Notes: generated by a model not told the origin, from the letters alone. Positions 1-5,319 are shown, numbered from the stretch's first letter. The stretch is 5,722 bases of DNA from Lachnospiraceae bacterium (GCA_016301965.1 JAEDOO010000117.1:1-5722); one strand, 5' to 3'. A program made the numbers and translations.

Positions 1-86
1 AGTACTGTGGCTCCAATCAATGTGGCATAATGGCCTTTGAGTGCGTTTCGGGCCAGTGCTTTTAATTCACGGGATGTTCGTTTCAT
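1..86 (-). CDS. DUF975 family integral membrane protein (N-terminal fragment)
   Basis: Read on the minus strand from an ATG at 86-84, this frame stays open to the window edge and gives 28 residues beginning MKRTSRELKALARNALKGHY. The pattern of a basic start, 'SRELKxxAR', 'LKGHY' and then a hydrophobic stretch (ATLIGATV) is the typical opening of DUF975 proteins, multi-pass membrane proteins of unknown function common in Clostridia and Bacilli. An AAAGGA ribosome site (minus strand, plus positions 96-101) lies 9 bases upstream and supports the start. The site overlaps a perfect 12-bp palindrome at 99-110 (TTTCTGCAGAAA). The gene is divergent from the DUF2752 gene. The rest of the protein is outside the window, so the family call rests only on the N-terminus. 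I could not find a convincing promoter for this strand in the 133-bp gap. Confidence 0.68.
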   Translation of the reverse strand, partial: MKRTSRELKALARNALKGHYATLIGATV

Positions 87-170
87 AAGTTGTTGTCCTT
101 TCTGCAGAAAAATCTGCATGGTGTTAAACAGAGTAAGCAAAATAAAATTGTCGATTCTTTTGAAGGTTCA

Positions 171-179
171 TGCTATAAT
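171..179 (+). promoter_or_regulatory. Extended -10 promoter for the DUF2752 gene
   Basis: TGCTATAAT contains a perfect TATAAT (174-179) preceded by the TGn extension. No good -35 lies at 17 bp; the nearest TTGTCG (148-153) is 20 bp away, so this looks like an extended -10 promoter. Transcription would start near 185-187, about 34 bases before the ATG at 220. A small dyad (182-205) sits at the predicted start. Confidence 0.6.
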
Positions 180-219
180 AAACCGTACTGTGCGGTAAAA
201 TACCGAAAGGAGAGAGCAG

Positions 220-642
220 ATGAAAAAGACTACCGAAGATCAGCTCTATGTTCTGGGCTGGAGTATTCTGGCACTGACCGTTTGTCTGGCGGTTTTTCTT
301 AACGTGCTGCATCTGTCGCTGTCGGATATCTTGCCCGGCTGTATTCTGTACCGGTTTACCGGCTGGTACTGTCCGGGATGCGGAGGAACCAGAGCTTTGT
401 CAGCGCTGCTTTCCGGTCATCCGGTACAGTCGTTTTTGTATCATCCTGCAGTGGATTACGTGGGTATTCTCTGCGGATGGTTTATGGTTTCGCAGACCAT
501 CGAGAGAGTTTCCCAGGGGCGAATCCGGATCGGGATGAAATATCATGACTATTATCTGTGGATTCTGCTGGCGATTCTGATTCTGCACTGTGGAATCCGC
601 AATATACTTAAGCTGCTTTGGGGAATCGAAATCCCCGCGTGA
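220..642 (+). CDS. DUF2752 domain-containing membrane protein
   Basis: This 140-residue protein carries the signature of DUF2752: W-Y-C-P-G-C-G-G-T-R-A-L at residues 49-60, followed by 'LLSGHPVQSFLYHP' (63-76). Two cysteines (C51, C54) in the CPGCGGTR motif resemble a metal or disulfide pair. The function of the family is not established. Three hydrophobic segments are visible at about residues 11-31, 77-94 and 111-130, so it is an inner-membrane protein, with the CPGC motif between the first and second segments. The length is normal for the family, which is usually 100-150 residues. The ATG at 220 follows AAAGGAGAG (206-214) at good spacing. Transcription probably starts from the extended -10 at 171-179. 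The stop lies 8 bp from the stop of the convergent DUF4190 gene. Members often lie near other small membrane proteins, as here. Confidence 0.88.
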   Translation: MKKTTEDQLYVLGWSILALTVCLAVFLNVLHLSLSDILPGCILYRFTGWYCPGCGGTRALSALLSGHPVQSFLYHPAVDYVGILCGWFMVSQTIERVSQGRIRIGMKYHDYYLWILLAILILHCGIRNILKLLWGIEIPA

Positions 643-650
643 GCAAACTG

Positions 651-1109
651 TCAAAGGACCGTTTCGCCGTGATGCGGCATGGTCTGGTGAGGAACATTCT
701 GGATATAGTCGTTGCCGCCGTGATCTTCGTTGAAATAATCCTCGTAGTAGCGCAGCAGATCATCCTCATCAAAGTCTTCATCGTAATCGTATCCGTCGTA
801 AGGATCTGTATCGTCGAATTCATCGTAGTAATACTGTATATAGTCACGATAGATACTGTTTGCCTCCGGATTGGTGAAAACATAGATAAAGGAACCAATG
901 ATCGCTGCCATACCGAGCACGACACCGGCTATACTGATGCCTACAGCGGCTTTTGCCTGACCGTTCATGGGCTCACTGCCTCGGGAAAGCAGGGCAAAAA
1001 GGATTGCCAGGCTGCCAAGAATGACAGATCCGCCACAGCACATGGTCAAAAGACCGGCTATACTTAAGGCTAAGGCAGCAGTTGACATACCATTAGAAGT
1101 ATTTTGCAT
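651..1109 (-). CDS. DUF4190-type membrane protein with acidic, tyrosine-rich C-terminal tail
   Basis: This minus-strand protein has 152 residues. The N-terminal half matches the DUF4190 pattern: two hydrophobic segments (about 11-41 and 54-78), a CCGG turn in the first (24-27), and the linker 'SRGSEPMNGQAKAAVGISIAG' split across 42-62, like the family's 'SR...MSGQAxAGxxLSIxG'. The function of the family is unknown. With two membrane spans both termini should face the same side, probably the cytoplasm. Residues 89-130 contain 19 Asp/Glu and 10 Tyr with almost no basic residues, which is unlike the short tails of most relatives; the last 20 residues include HxxxxHH. The frame is open further upstream, but ATG at 1109 is chosen because AGAGG (plus 1119-1123) lies 9 bases upstream and the domain begins there. 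A good promoter lies at 1143-1171. The gene converges on DUF2752 with no clear terminator between them. Confidence 0.8.
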   Translation of the reverse strand: MQNTSNGMSTAALALSIAGLLTMCCGGSVILGSLAILFALLSRGSEPMNGQAKAAVGISIAGVVLGMAAIIGSFIYVFTNPEANSIYRDYIQYYYDEFDDTDPYDGYDYDEDFDEDDLLRYYEDYFNEDHGGNDYIQNVPHQTMPHHGETVL

Positions 1110-1142
1110 AATGAAAGACCTCTTTCGTTTAAATTTAACAGT

Positions 1143-1171
1143 ATTGTAGCACGACTGACATTCGAAAACAA
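1143..1171 (-). promoter_or_regulatory. Sigma-A-type promoter for the DUF4190 gene
   Basis: On the minus strand TTGTTT (plus 1166-1171) and TACAAT (plus 1143-1148) are separated by exactly 17 bp, with a TG extension just upstream of the -10. Transcription would start near 1136, leaving a short leader of about 27 bases before the ATG at 1109 that includes the AGAGG ribosome site. Confidence 0.65.
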
Positions 1172-1200
1172 CCGGGTAACGATATAAGAAAAATGGATCA

Positions 1201-1240
1201 TGCCCGGTGCAGACAGTGCCTCTGCAAATCCCGCAGGGCA
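1201..1240 (+). other. Nested stem-loop in the tex leader
   Basis: TGCCC (1201-1205) pairs with GGGCA (1236-1240) and encloses an inner hairpin, TGCAGA (1208-1213) with TCTGCA (1221-1226), loop of 7. It ends 17 bases before the AAGGAGG site of tex. No T-run follows, so it is not an intrinsic terminator. A clear promoter for tex was not found in the gap; TTCGAA (1161-1166) with TATAAG (1183-1188) at 16 bp is a weak candidate. Any role in control of tex is speculative. Confidence 0.35.
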
Positions 1241-1272
1241 ATATACAGCAAGGAAACAAGGAGGAATAGGGT

Positions 1273-3408
1273 TTGAACATTATCAAGAAAATCAGTGAAG
1301 AACTGGACGTAAAGGAATGGCAGGTACAGGCCGCCGTTGATCTGATTGATGAGGGCTGTACGATTCCCTTTATTGCCCGTTACCGTAAGGAAAAAACAGG
1401 TTCTCTGAACGATGAGATCCTCAGAAATCTGGGAGAAAGACTGACGTATCTGAGAAATCTGGAAGAAAAAAAGGCTCAGGTCATTGCAGCTATCGAAGGG
1501 CAGGAAAAGATGACACCCCAGCTGAAAAAACAGATCGAAGAGGCACAGACCATGGTGGCAGTGGAGGATCTGTATCGTCCGTACCGTCCAAAACGTCGTA
1601 CCCGTGCCATGATCGCCAGAGAACGGGGACTGGAGCCACTGGCCCAGATCATTGCATCCCAGCTGGTCAAACAGCCACTTTCCGAAGTGGCATCGGCCTA
1701 TATCACAGAGGATGTGCCGGATGTACAGGCAGCTCTTTCAGGGGCGTCCGATATTCTGGCAGAACAGATCTCAGATGAGGCAGACTATCGTACCGCTATC
1801 CGAAAAATGACCATTAACGAGGGTATTCTTCGGACAGAGGCAAAGAAACCTGAGGAAAAATCTGTTTATGAAATGTACTACGATTACAGCGAGCCGGTAA
1901 AACGTGTGGTCGGGCATCGCGTACTGGCCATCAACCGTGGGGAAAAGGAGAAGATTCTTACCGTAACCCTGGAAGCTCCGGAAACAGAGATCCTCGCCTG
2001 GCTGGAAAAACGAGTGATCCGTAAAAACGAGCCGGAAACAACAGAATTCCTTCGTCAGATGCTGCAGGACAGCTACCGCCGTCTCATTGCCCCGGCCATC
2101 GAGCGTGAGATCCGCAATGAACTGACAGAAAAAGCCGAGGACGGGGCCATCAAGGTGTTTGGCAAAAACCTGACCCAGCTTCTGATGCAGCCGCCCATCG
2201 CCGGTGTGACCGTGCTGGGCTGGGATCCGGCTTTTCGTACCGGCTGTAAGCTGGCTGTCGTAGACCCCACGGGAAAGGTGCTGGATACAACGGTGATCTA
2301 CCCCACAGCACCTACTACCCCGGCCAAGATCGCGGCGGCTAAGGACACTCTGAAAAAGCTGATCCGAAAATATCATGTACAGCTTATTTCTCTGGGAAAC
2401 GGTACCGCTTCCCGGGAATCTGAGGCTGTGATTGCTGAGACATTGCATGAGATTCCTGAGAAAGTAGCTTATGTGATCACCAACGAGGCGGGAGCCAGCG
2501 TATATTCCGCCAGCAAGCTGGCCACCGAAGAATTCCCTCATTTTGATGTGGGACAGAGAAGTGCGGCCAGCATCGCCCGCCGTGTACAGGATCCGCTGGC
2601 AGAGCTTGTTAAGATCGATCCAAAAGCCATCGGCGTGGGGCAGTATCAGCATGATATGAATCAGAAAAAGCTGGGTGACACCCTAAATGGTGTGGTGGAG
2701 GACTGCGTAAACCGCGTGGGTGTAGAATTAAATACTGCATCTGCGTCACTTTTGGAATATGTATCCGGTATAAATAAGACCATGGCAAAAAATATTGTGG
2801 CCTACCGTGAGGAAAATGGGCGTTTTGAGAGCCGAAAAGAGCTGATGAAAGTAGCAAAGCTCGGACCAAAAGCTTTTGAACAGTGTGCAGGTTTCCTTCG
2901 CATCAGCGGAGGGAAGGATCCTCTGGACAATACAGGTATCCATCCGGAAAGCTATGATGCAGCGAAAAAACTGCTGAAGGAGATGGGAATGAAACCGGAG
3001 GATATTTCCAATGGGCCTTCTGCTTTCTTTATCAAAGATTACGAAAAACTGGCAGATAAACTGGAAATCGGTGAACCTACCCTTAGAGACATGGTAAAAG
3101 AGCTGTCAAGTCCCGGCCGGGATCCCAGAGAGGATATGCCGCTTCCGGTGCTTCGAAGTGATGTACTGGATATCAAGGATCTGAAGGAAGGCATGATTTT
3201 AAAAGGAACCGTTCGTAATGTTATTGATTTCGGCGCTTTTGTGGACATCGGTGTACACCAGGATGGACTTGTACATATTTCCCGGATGACGAAAAAGTTT
3301 ATCAAGCATCCGCTGGAGGTTGTGTCCGTAGGAGATGTTGTGGAAGTCAAGGTTATTTCCGTAGATGTGGTCAAGAAGAGGATCGGATTGTCGATGATAC
3401 TTGATTAA
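1273..3408 (+). CDS. tex: Tex family RNA-binding transcription accessory protein
   Basis: This is a complete 711-residue Tex protein, a cytoplasmic nucleic-acid-binding factor that associates with the transcription machinery and is broadly conserved (B. subtilis YdcI, E. coli YhgF). Family landmarks appear in order. The N-terminal helical domain has IPFIARYRKE (31-40) and LYRPYRPKRRTRA (100-112). The YqgF/RNase H-like domain starts around 312 with GWDPAFRTGCKLAVVD (316-331) and NGTASRESE (376-384). Then come NEAGASVYSAS (404-414), SIARRVQDPLAELVKIDPK (433-451), GQYQHD (456-461), helix-hairpin-helix motifs (about 490-560) and a C-terminal S1 RNA-binding domain (about 637-708; 'GMILKGTVRNVIDFGAFVDIG'). 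The length is normal and no frameshift is seen. The start is TTG at 1273, set by AAGGAGG (1258-1264) at 8-base spacing; no in-frame ATG fits the family start better. No terminator follows, and the next transcription unit's promoter begins 23 bp later. Confidence 0.97.
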   Translation: MNIIKKISEELDVKEWQVQAAVDLIDEGCTIPFIARYRKEKTGSLNDEILRNLGERLTYLRNLEEKKAQVIAAIEGQEKMTPQLKKQIEEAQTMVAVEDLYRPYRPKRRTRAMIARERGLEPLAQIIASQLVKQPLSEVASAYITEDVPDVQAALSGASDILAEQISDEADYRTAIRKMTINEGILRTEAKKPEEKSVYEMYYDYSEPVKRVVGHRVLAINRGEKEKILTVTLEAPETEILAWLEKRVIRKNEPETTEFLRQMLQDSYRRLIAPAIEREIRNELTEKAEDGAIKVFGKNLTQLLMQPPIAGVTVLGWDPAFRTGCKLAVVDPTGKVLDTTVIYPTAPTTPAKIAAAKDTLKKLIRKYHVQLISLGNGTASRESEAVIAETLHEIPEKVAYVITNEAGASVYSASKLATEEFPHFDVGQRSAASIARRVQDPLAELVKIDPKAIGVGQYQHDMNQKKLGDTLNGVVEDCVNRVGVELNTASASLLEYVSGINKTMAKNIVAYREENGRFESRKELMKVAKLGPKAFEQCAGFLRISGGKDPLDNTGIHPESYDAAKKLLKEMGMKPEDISNGPSAFFIKDYEKLADKLEIGEPTLRDMVKELSSPGRDPREDMPLPVLRSDVLDIKDLKEGMILKGTVRNVIDFGAFVDIGVHQDGLVHISRMTKKFIKHPLEVVSVGDVVEVKVISVDVVKKRIGLSMILD

Positions 3409-3431
3409 TGTAAGATGCTCCAACAAAATGG

Positions 3432-3460
3432 TTGCACGCAATACTTTAGTGTGTTATAGT
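3432..3460 (+). promoter_or_regulatory. Sigma-A promoter of the FMN riboswitch-ribU unit
   Basis: TTGCAC (3432-3437) and TATAGT (3455-3460) are spaced by exactly 17 bp. The predicted start near 3467 lies about 18 bases before the first conserved riboswitch base, as expected for a promoter serving the aptamer. Confidence 0.75.
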
Positions 3461-3484
3461 ACATGTTGTAAAAAATACATAGGA

Positions 3485-3595
3485 ATCTTCGGGGCGGGGC
3501 GCAATTCCCCACCGGCGGTATAGTCCGCGACCTGCTTAAGGCAGCTGAACCGGTGTAATTCCGGTACCGACAGTATAGTCTGGATGAGAGAAGAA
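3485..3595 (+). promoter_or_regulatory. FMN riboswitch aptamer (RFN element)
   Basis: The segment follows the RFN consensus from end to end: ATCTTCGGGG at the 5' side, a GGGG...ATTCCCC arm (3491-3510), ACCGGCGGTATAGTCCGCGA (3511-3530), a variable CTGC-TTAAG-GCAG hairpin (3532-3544), ACCGGTGTAATTCCGG (3549-3564), ACCGACAGTATAGTCTGGAT (3566-3585) and GAGAGAAGA. Closing stem P1 is TCTTC (3486-3490) with GAAGA (3590-3594). This RNA binds flavin mononucleotide and, in the known family, represses flavin synthesis or uptake genes. Here a strong terminator 19 bases downstream points to control by premature termination of ribU and the Nudix gene. A possible switching partner is GACAGT (3569-3574) in stem P6, which can pair with ACTGTC (3616-3621) of the terminator's 5' arm. 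Confidence 0.97.
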
Positions 3596-3613
3596 AATGA
3601 GAACAGTTCACAC

Positions 3614-3657
3614 AAACTGTCTGTATGCTCCGGGAACGTGCATACAGACAGTTTTTT
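3614..3657 (+). terminator. Intrinsic terminator of the FMN riboswitch
   Basis: A 15-bp perfect stem (3614-3628 with 3640-3654; outer arm AAACTGTCTGTATGC) with an 11-base loop runs into TTTTTT (3652-3657). It lies directly after the aptamer and 130 bases before the ribU start, so it is the expression platform. A competing 6-bp hairpin, ACAGTT (3603-3608) with AACTGT (3615-3620), could also occupy its 5' arm. It may additionally stop read-through from tex, which has no terminator of its own. Confidence 0.93.
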
Positions 3658-3669
3658 ATTGAAGGGAAT

Positions 3670-3701
3670 ATCAATACATGATCCGGAAAGTCATGTTTGA
3701 T
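3670..3701 (+). other. Stem-loop in the ribU leader after the terminator
   Basis: ATCAA (3670-3674) plus ACATGA (3676-3681) pair with TCATGT (3691-3696) plus TTGAT (3697-3701), giving an 11-bp stem with one bulged T and a 9-base loop TCCGGAAAG. No T-run follows, so it is not a terminator. It lies in the 130-base leader between the riboswitch terminator and ribU. TCCGGAAA is repeated at 3768-3775 beside the ribosome site. The function is unknown; it might stabilise the read-through mRNA. Confidence 0.45.
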
Positions 3702-3789
3702 AGCAGATAAACCATCCGTTTTGAGTGGCAGCAGCCCGTTGACCGTTCTCATGTTTTCCAGGAGGATTCCGGAAACAGGAGGAACCAAT

Positions 3790-4389
3790 ATGAGTAACCC
3801 AAGAACAAGCGCAAGAACCGTAGCCATGACAGGTATGCTGTCAGCCATCGCCTTTATTCTGATGTATCTGCAGTTTAATGTGCCGCTGATGCCCAGCTTT
3901 ATCGCTATGGATCTTTCTGAACTGCCGGCACTGATCGGCGCCTTTGCCATGGGTCCGGTGCAGGGCGTGGTGATCTGTCTGGTCAAAAATCTGCTGCATC
4001 TGATGCGTACATCCACCGGAGGCGTAGGCGAGCTGTCCAATTTTATCCTTGGCGCCATCTTTGTATTTACCGCCGGTATGTTTTATAAGAAAAATAAAAC
4101 AAAAAAAGGAGCCATTATCGGAGCTCTGGTGGGAGCTGTTGCCATGGCTATTGCCAGCGTGATCACCAATTACTTTATCGTGTACCCGGTGTATACCAAT
4201 TTTATGCCCATGGAGGCCATTATTGCCGCATACCAGGCGATCAATCCGAACGTGGATTCTCTGCTGGATTGTCTGATTATTTTTAACTTGCCCTTTACCT
4301 TTATCAAGGGTATGATAAGTGTAGTGATTACCCTTCTGGTATATAAGAGACTGTCGCCGGTCATCAAGGGAACACAGCATATCGCATAA
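3790..4389 (+). CDS. ribU: Riboflavin ECF transporter S component RibU
   Basis: This 199-residue, strongly hydrophobic protein has the hallmarks of RibU (YpaA/FmnP). An N-terminal helix carries A-x-x-x-A (A8, A12), a type of motif that contacts EcfT. Then come MDLSELPALIGAFAMGP (40-56), VKNLLHL (65-71) and STGGVGELSNFILG (75-88), followed by KKGAIIG (105-111) and NYFI (127-130). About six membrane segments are expected. RibU captures riboflavin and works with the shared EcfA/EcfA'/EcfT energising module, which is not in this window. ATG 3790 follows AGGAGG (3777-3782) at 7 bases. An in-frame ATG at 3751 would add 13 residues but has no ribosome site. A second AGGAGG (3760-3765) lies upstream with no usable start after it. 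Expression is under the FMN riboswitch. The Nudix gene follows after 14 bases. Confidence 0.95.
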   Translation: MSNPRTSARTVAMTGMLSAIAFILMYLQFNVPLMPSFIAMDLSELPALIGAFAMGPVQGVVICLVKNLLHLMRTSTGGVGELSNFILGAIFVFTAGMFYKKNKTKKGAIIGALVGAVAMAIASVITNYFIVYPVYTNFMPMEAIIAAYQAINPNVDSLLDCLIIFNLPFTFIKGMISVVITLLVYKRLSPVIKGTQHIA

Positions 4390-4403
4390 AGGAGCAAAAT
4401 AAG

Positions 4404-5009
4404 ATGGAACGCATCAGCAAAGTTAAAAAATGTACCGATAACCCGTTTTTGAACTATTATGAACTCAGTGTTGTGCATAAGGGAGGCAATACAGGCAGAT
4501 ATTTCATGGCATCCCGGGCAAAAAGCGAGGAAAAGCTGACACTGCACACGGGAGAGGTCAATGCTGACGGCGTAGCCATTTATGCCCTCTATGGAGAAAA
4601 AAGGGATCGGGTGGTGCTGGTGCGCCAGTACCGGTATCCGTTGGGAGATTACGTTTATGAATTCCCCGCAGGCCTGGTGGAGCCGGGAGAGGAGTTTCAC
4701 AGTGCGGCGATTCGCGAGCTGCATGAGGAAACAGGTCTTCGCCTGACCCCGGTAAAAGTGGACCCCATGTACGAAAAGCCCTACTTTACCAGTGTCGGTA
4801 TGACAGATGAATGCTGTGCCACGGTGTACGGCTATGCCGATGGGGAAGTGTCAACGGAGCTTTTGGAAAGCAGTGAAGATCTCGAGATCGTTCTGGCAGA
4901 CCGTGAGGAAGTAAAACGGATCCTGAAGGAAGAAAAGACAGCGCTGATTTGTGCGTATATGCTGATGCATTTTCTGCAGGATGAGGAGCCCTTTGGATTT
5001 TTGAAATAA
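4404..5009 (+). CDS. Nudix hydrolase, ADP-ribose pyrophosphatase-like
   Basis: This 201-residue protein contains a perfect Nudix box, GX5EX7REUXEEXGU: G90, E96, R104, E105, E108, E109, G111, L112. These residues bind the divalent metal and hydrolyse nucleoside diphosphates linked to another group. The stretch before it, VRQYRYPLGDYVYEFPAG (73-90), is characteristic of the ADP-ribose/ADP-sugar pyrophosphatase (NudF) branch, as is the proline-containing PYFTSVGMTDE (126-136) after it. The substrate is probably ADP-ribose, but flavin or NAD-type dinucleotides cannot be excluded. ATG 4404 is served by AAAGGAG (4388-4394), which overlaps the ribU stop TAA (4387-4389). The two genes are therefore in one operon, likely translationally coupled, and fall under the FMN riboswitch. 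The C-terminal half (about 159-195) is charged and helical. A terminator follows at 5080-5126. Confidence 0.93.
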   Translation: MERISKVKKCTDNPFLNYYELSVVHKGGNTGRYFMASRAKSEEKLTLHTGEVNADGVAIYALYGEKRDRVVLVRQYRYPLGDYVYEFPAGLVEPGEEFHSAAIRELHEETGLRLTPVKVDPMYEKPYFTSVGMTDECCATVYGYADGEVSTELLESSEDLEIVLADREEVKRILKEEKTALICAYMLMHFLQDEEPFGFLK

Positions 5010-5079
5010 AACAATACAGGTGATCAAAGAACCTGTCTTCTGGTTACAAAAAAGGAAATAGAAAATATTTTAAACAATG

Positions 5080-5126
5080 GAAAGGCGATGCTGACGTGTA
5101 AAATGTCAGGATAGCCTTTCTTTTTT
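5080..5126 (+). terminator. Intrinsic terminator after the ribU-Nudix operon
   Basis: GAAAGGC (5080-5086) pairs with GCCTTTC (5114-5120). After a 4x4 internal loop, CTGACGT (5091-5097) pairs with ATGTCAG (5103-5109), including one G-U pair. TTTTTT (5121-5126) follows directly. A smaller hairpin, ACAGGT (5016-5021) with ACCTGT (5031-5036), lies just after the Nudix stop but has no strong T-run. Confidence 0.85.
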
Positions 5127-5195
5127 GCTTTTTTCAGGAAAAGTCAGGAAACGATACATAGACGCAAAACATCAGGATATCTGTCCGATTTCATT

Positions 5196-5234
5196 TTTAC
5201 AGAAACTTGACATACGCATCTCCCTGATTTGACA
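5196..5234 (+). promoter_or_regulatory. Phased TT(T/G)ACA repeats, possible Pho-box-like site upstream of ppk1
   Basis: TTTACA (5196-5201), TTGACA (5207-5212) and TTGACA (5229-5234) start 11 and 22 bases apart, so all sit in one 11-bp register; the slot at 5218 is degenerate (ATCTCC). Direct TT(A/T/C)ACA-like hexamers in 11-bp steps are the form of PhoP sites in Bacillus and of Pho boxes more widely. Polyphosphate kinase genes belong to the Pho regulon in some bacteria. The last two hexamers share TTGACAT and also match a -35 consensus, so part of this may simply be promoter sequence. Confidence 0.35.
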
Positions 5235-5257
5235 TGTAAAGTTTATAGTTTCATAGA
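5229..5257 (+). promoter_or_regulatory. Candidate ppk1 promoter
   Basis: A perfect -35 TTGACA (5229-5234) has only a weak -10 at 17 bp, CATAGA (5252-5257). A better -10, TATAGT (5244-5249), is just 9 bp away. A strong -35 with a poor or misplaced -10 suggests that an activator may be needed. CATAG-A-CTATG (5252-5262) is a perfect dyad across the -10/start area. Confidence 0.4.
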
Positions 5258-5258
5258 C

Positions 5259-5301
5259 TATGGGAAAGGACTGCATCACAAACAGACCGGACTTTCCCAT
5301 A
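5259..5301 (+). other. Long stem-loop in the ppk1 5' leader
   Basis: TATGGGAAAG (5259-5268) pairs perfectly with CTTTCCCATA (5292-5301), a 10-bp stem around a 23-base loop. It ends 3 bases before the GGAGG ribosome site (5305-5309) of ppk1. No T-run follows, so it is not a terminator. Its 5' arm shares bases with the CATAGACTATG dyad at 5252-5262, so the two structures exclude each other. A role in translation control or mRNA stability is possible. Confidence 0.5.
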
Positions 5302-5319
5302 AGTGGAGGAAATCAACCT

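Noticed and set aside
99..110. TTTCTGCAGAAA palindrome as a repressor operator
   Set aside because: It is a single short palindrome in AT-rich DNA with no second copy (only TCTGCA recurs at 113-118); too little to support a separate feature.
620..636. GGGGA/TCCCC hairpin at the 3' end of the DUF2752 gene as a bidirectional terminator between the convergent genes
   Set aside because: The stem is only 5 bp and neither strand has a T-run after it; it lies within coding sequence.
618..1067. Plus-strand open frame opposite the DUF4190 gene
   Set aside because: Its Val/Ile-rich translation is the complement of the Asp/Tyr-rich tail codons, and it lacks a ribosome site; the minus strand has a domain, ribosome site and promoter.
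1110..1286. N-terminal extension of the DUF4190 frame up to 1286
   Set aside because: It would run through the good promoter at 1143-1171 and the tex ribosome site; the added residues are not DUF4190-like.
1771..2652. Long minus-strand open frame opposite tex (293 codons)
   Set aside because: It is wholly inside the clear tex gene, its translation has no recognisable motif and is rich in Cys, His and Arg as expected of an antisense shadow, and it has no ribosome site.
3697..3789. Upstream extension of ribU to the TTG at 3697 or ATG at 3751
   Set aside because: Neither has a ribosome site at proper spacing, the TTG lies in a hairpin arm, and the family start matches ATG 3790 with AGGAGG at 7 bases.
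3405..4058. Minus-strand open frame covering the riboswitch and the start of ribU
   Set aside because: It runs through a functional FMN aptamer and terminator and through conserved ribU coding sequence; its protein matches no family I know.
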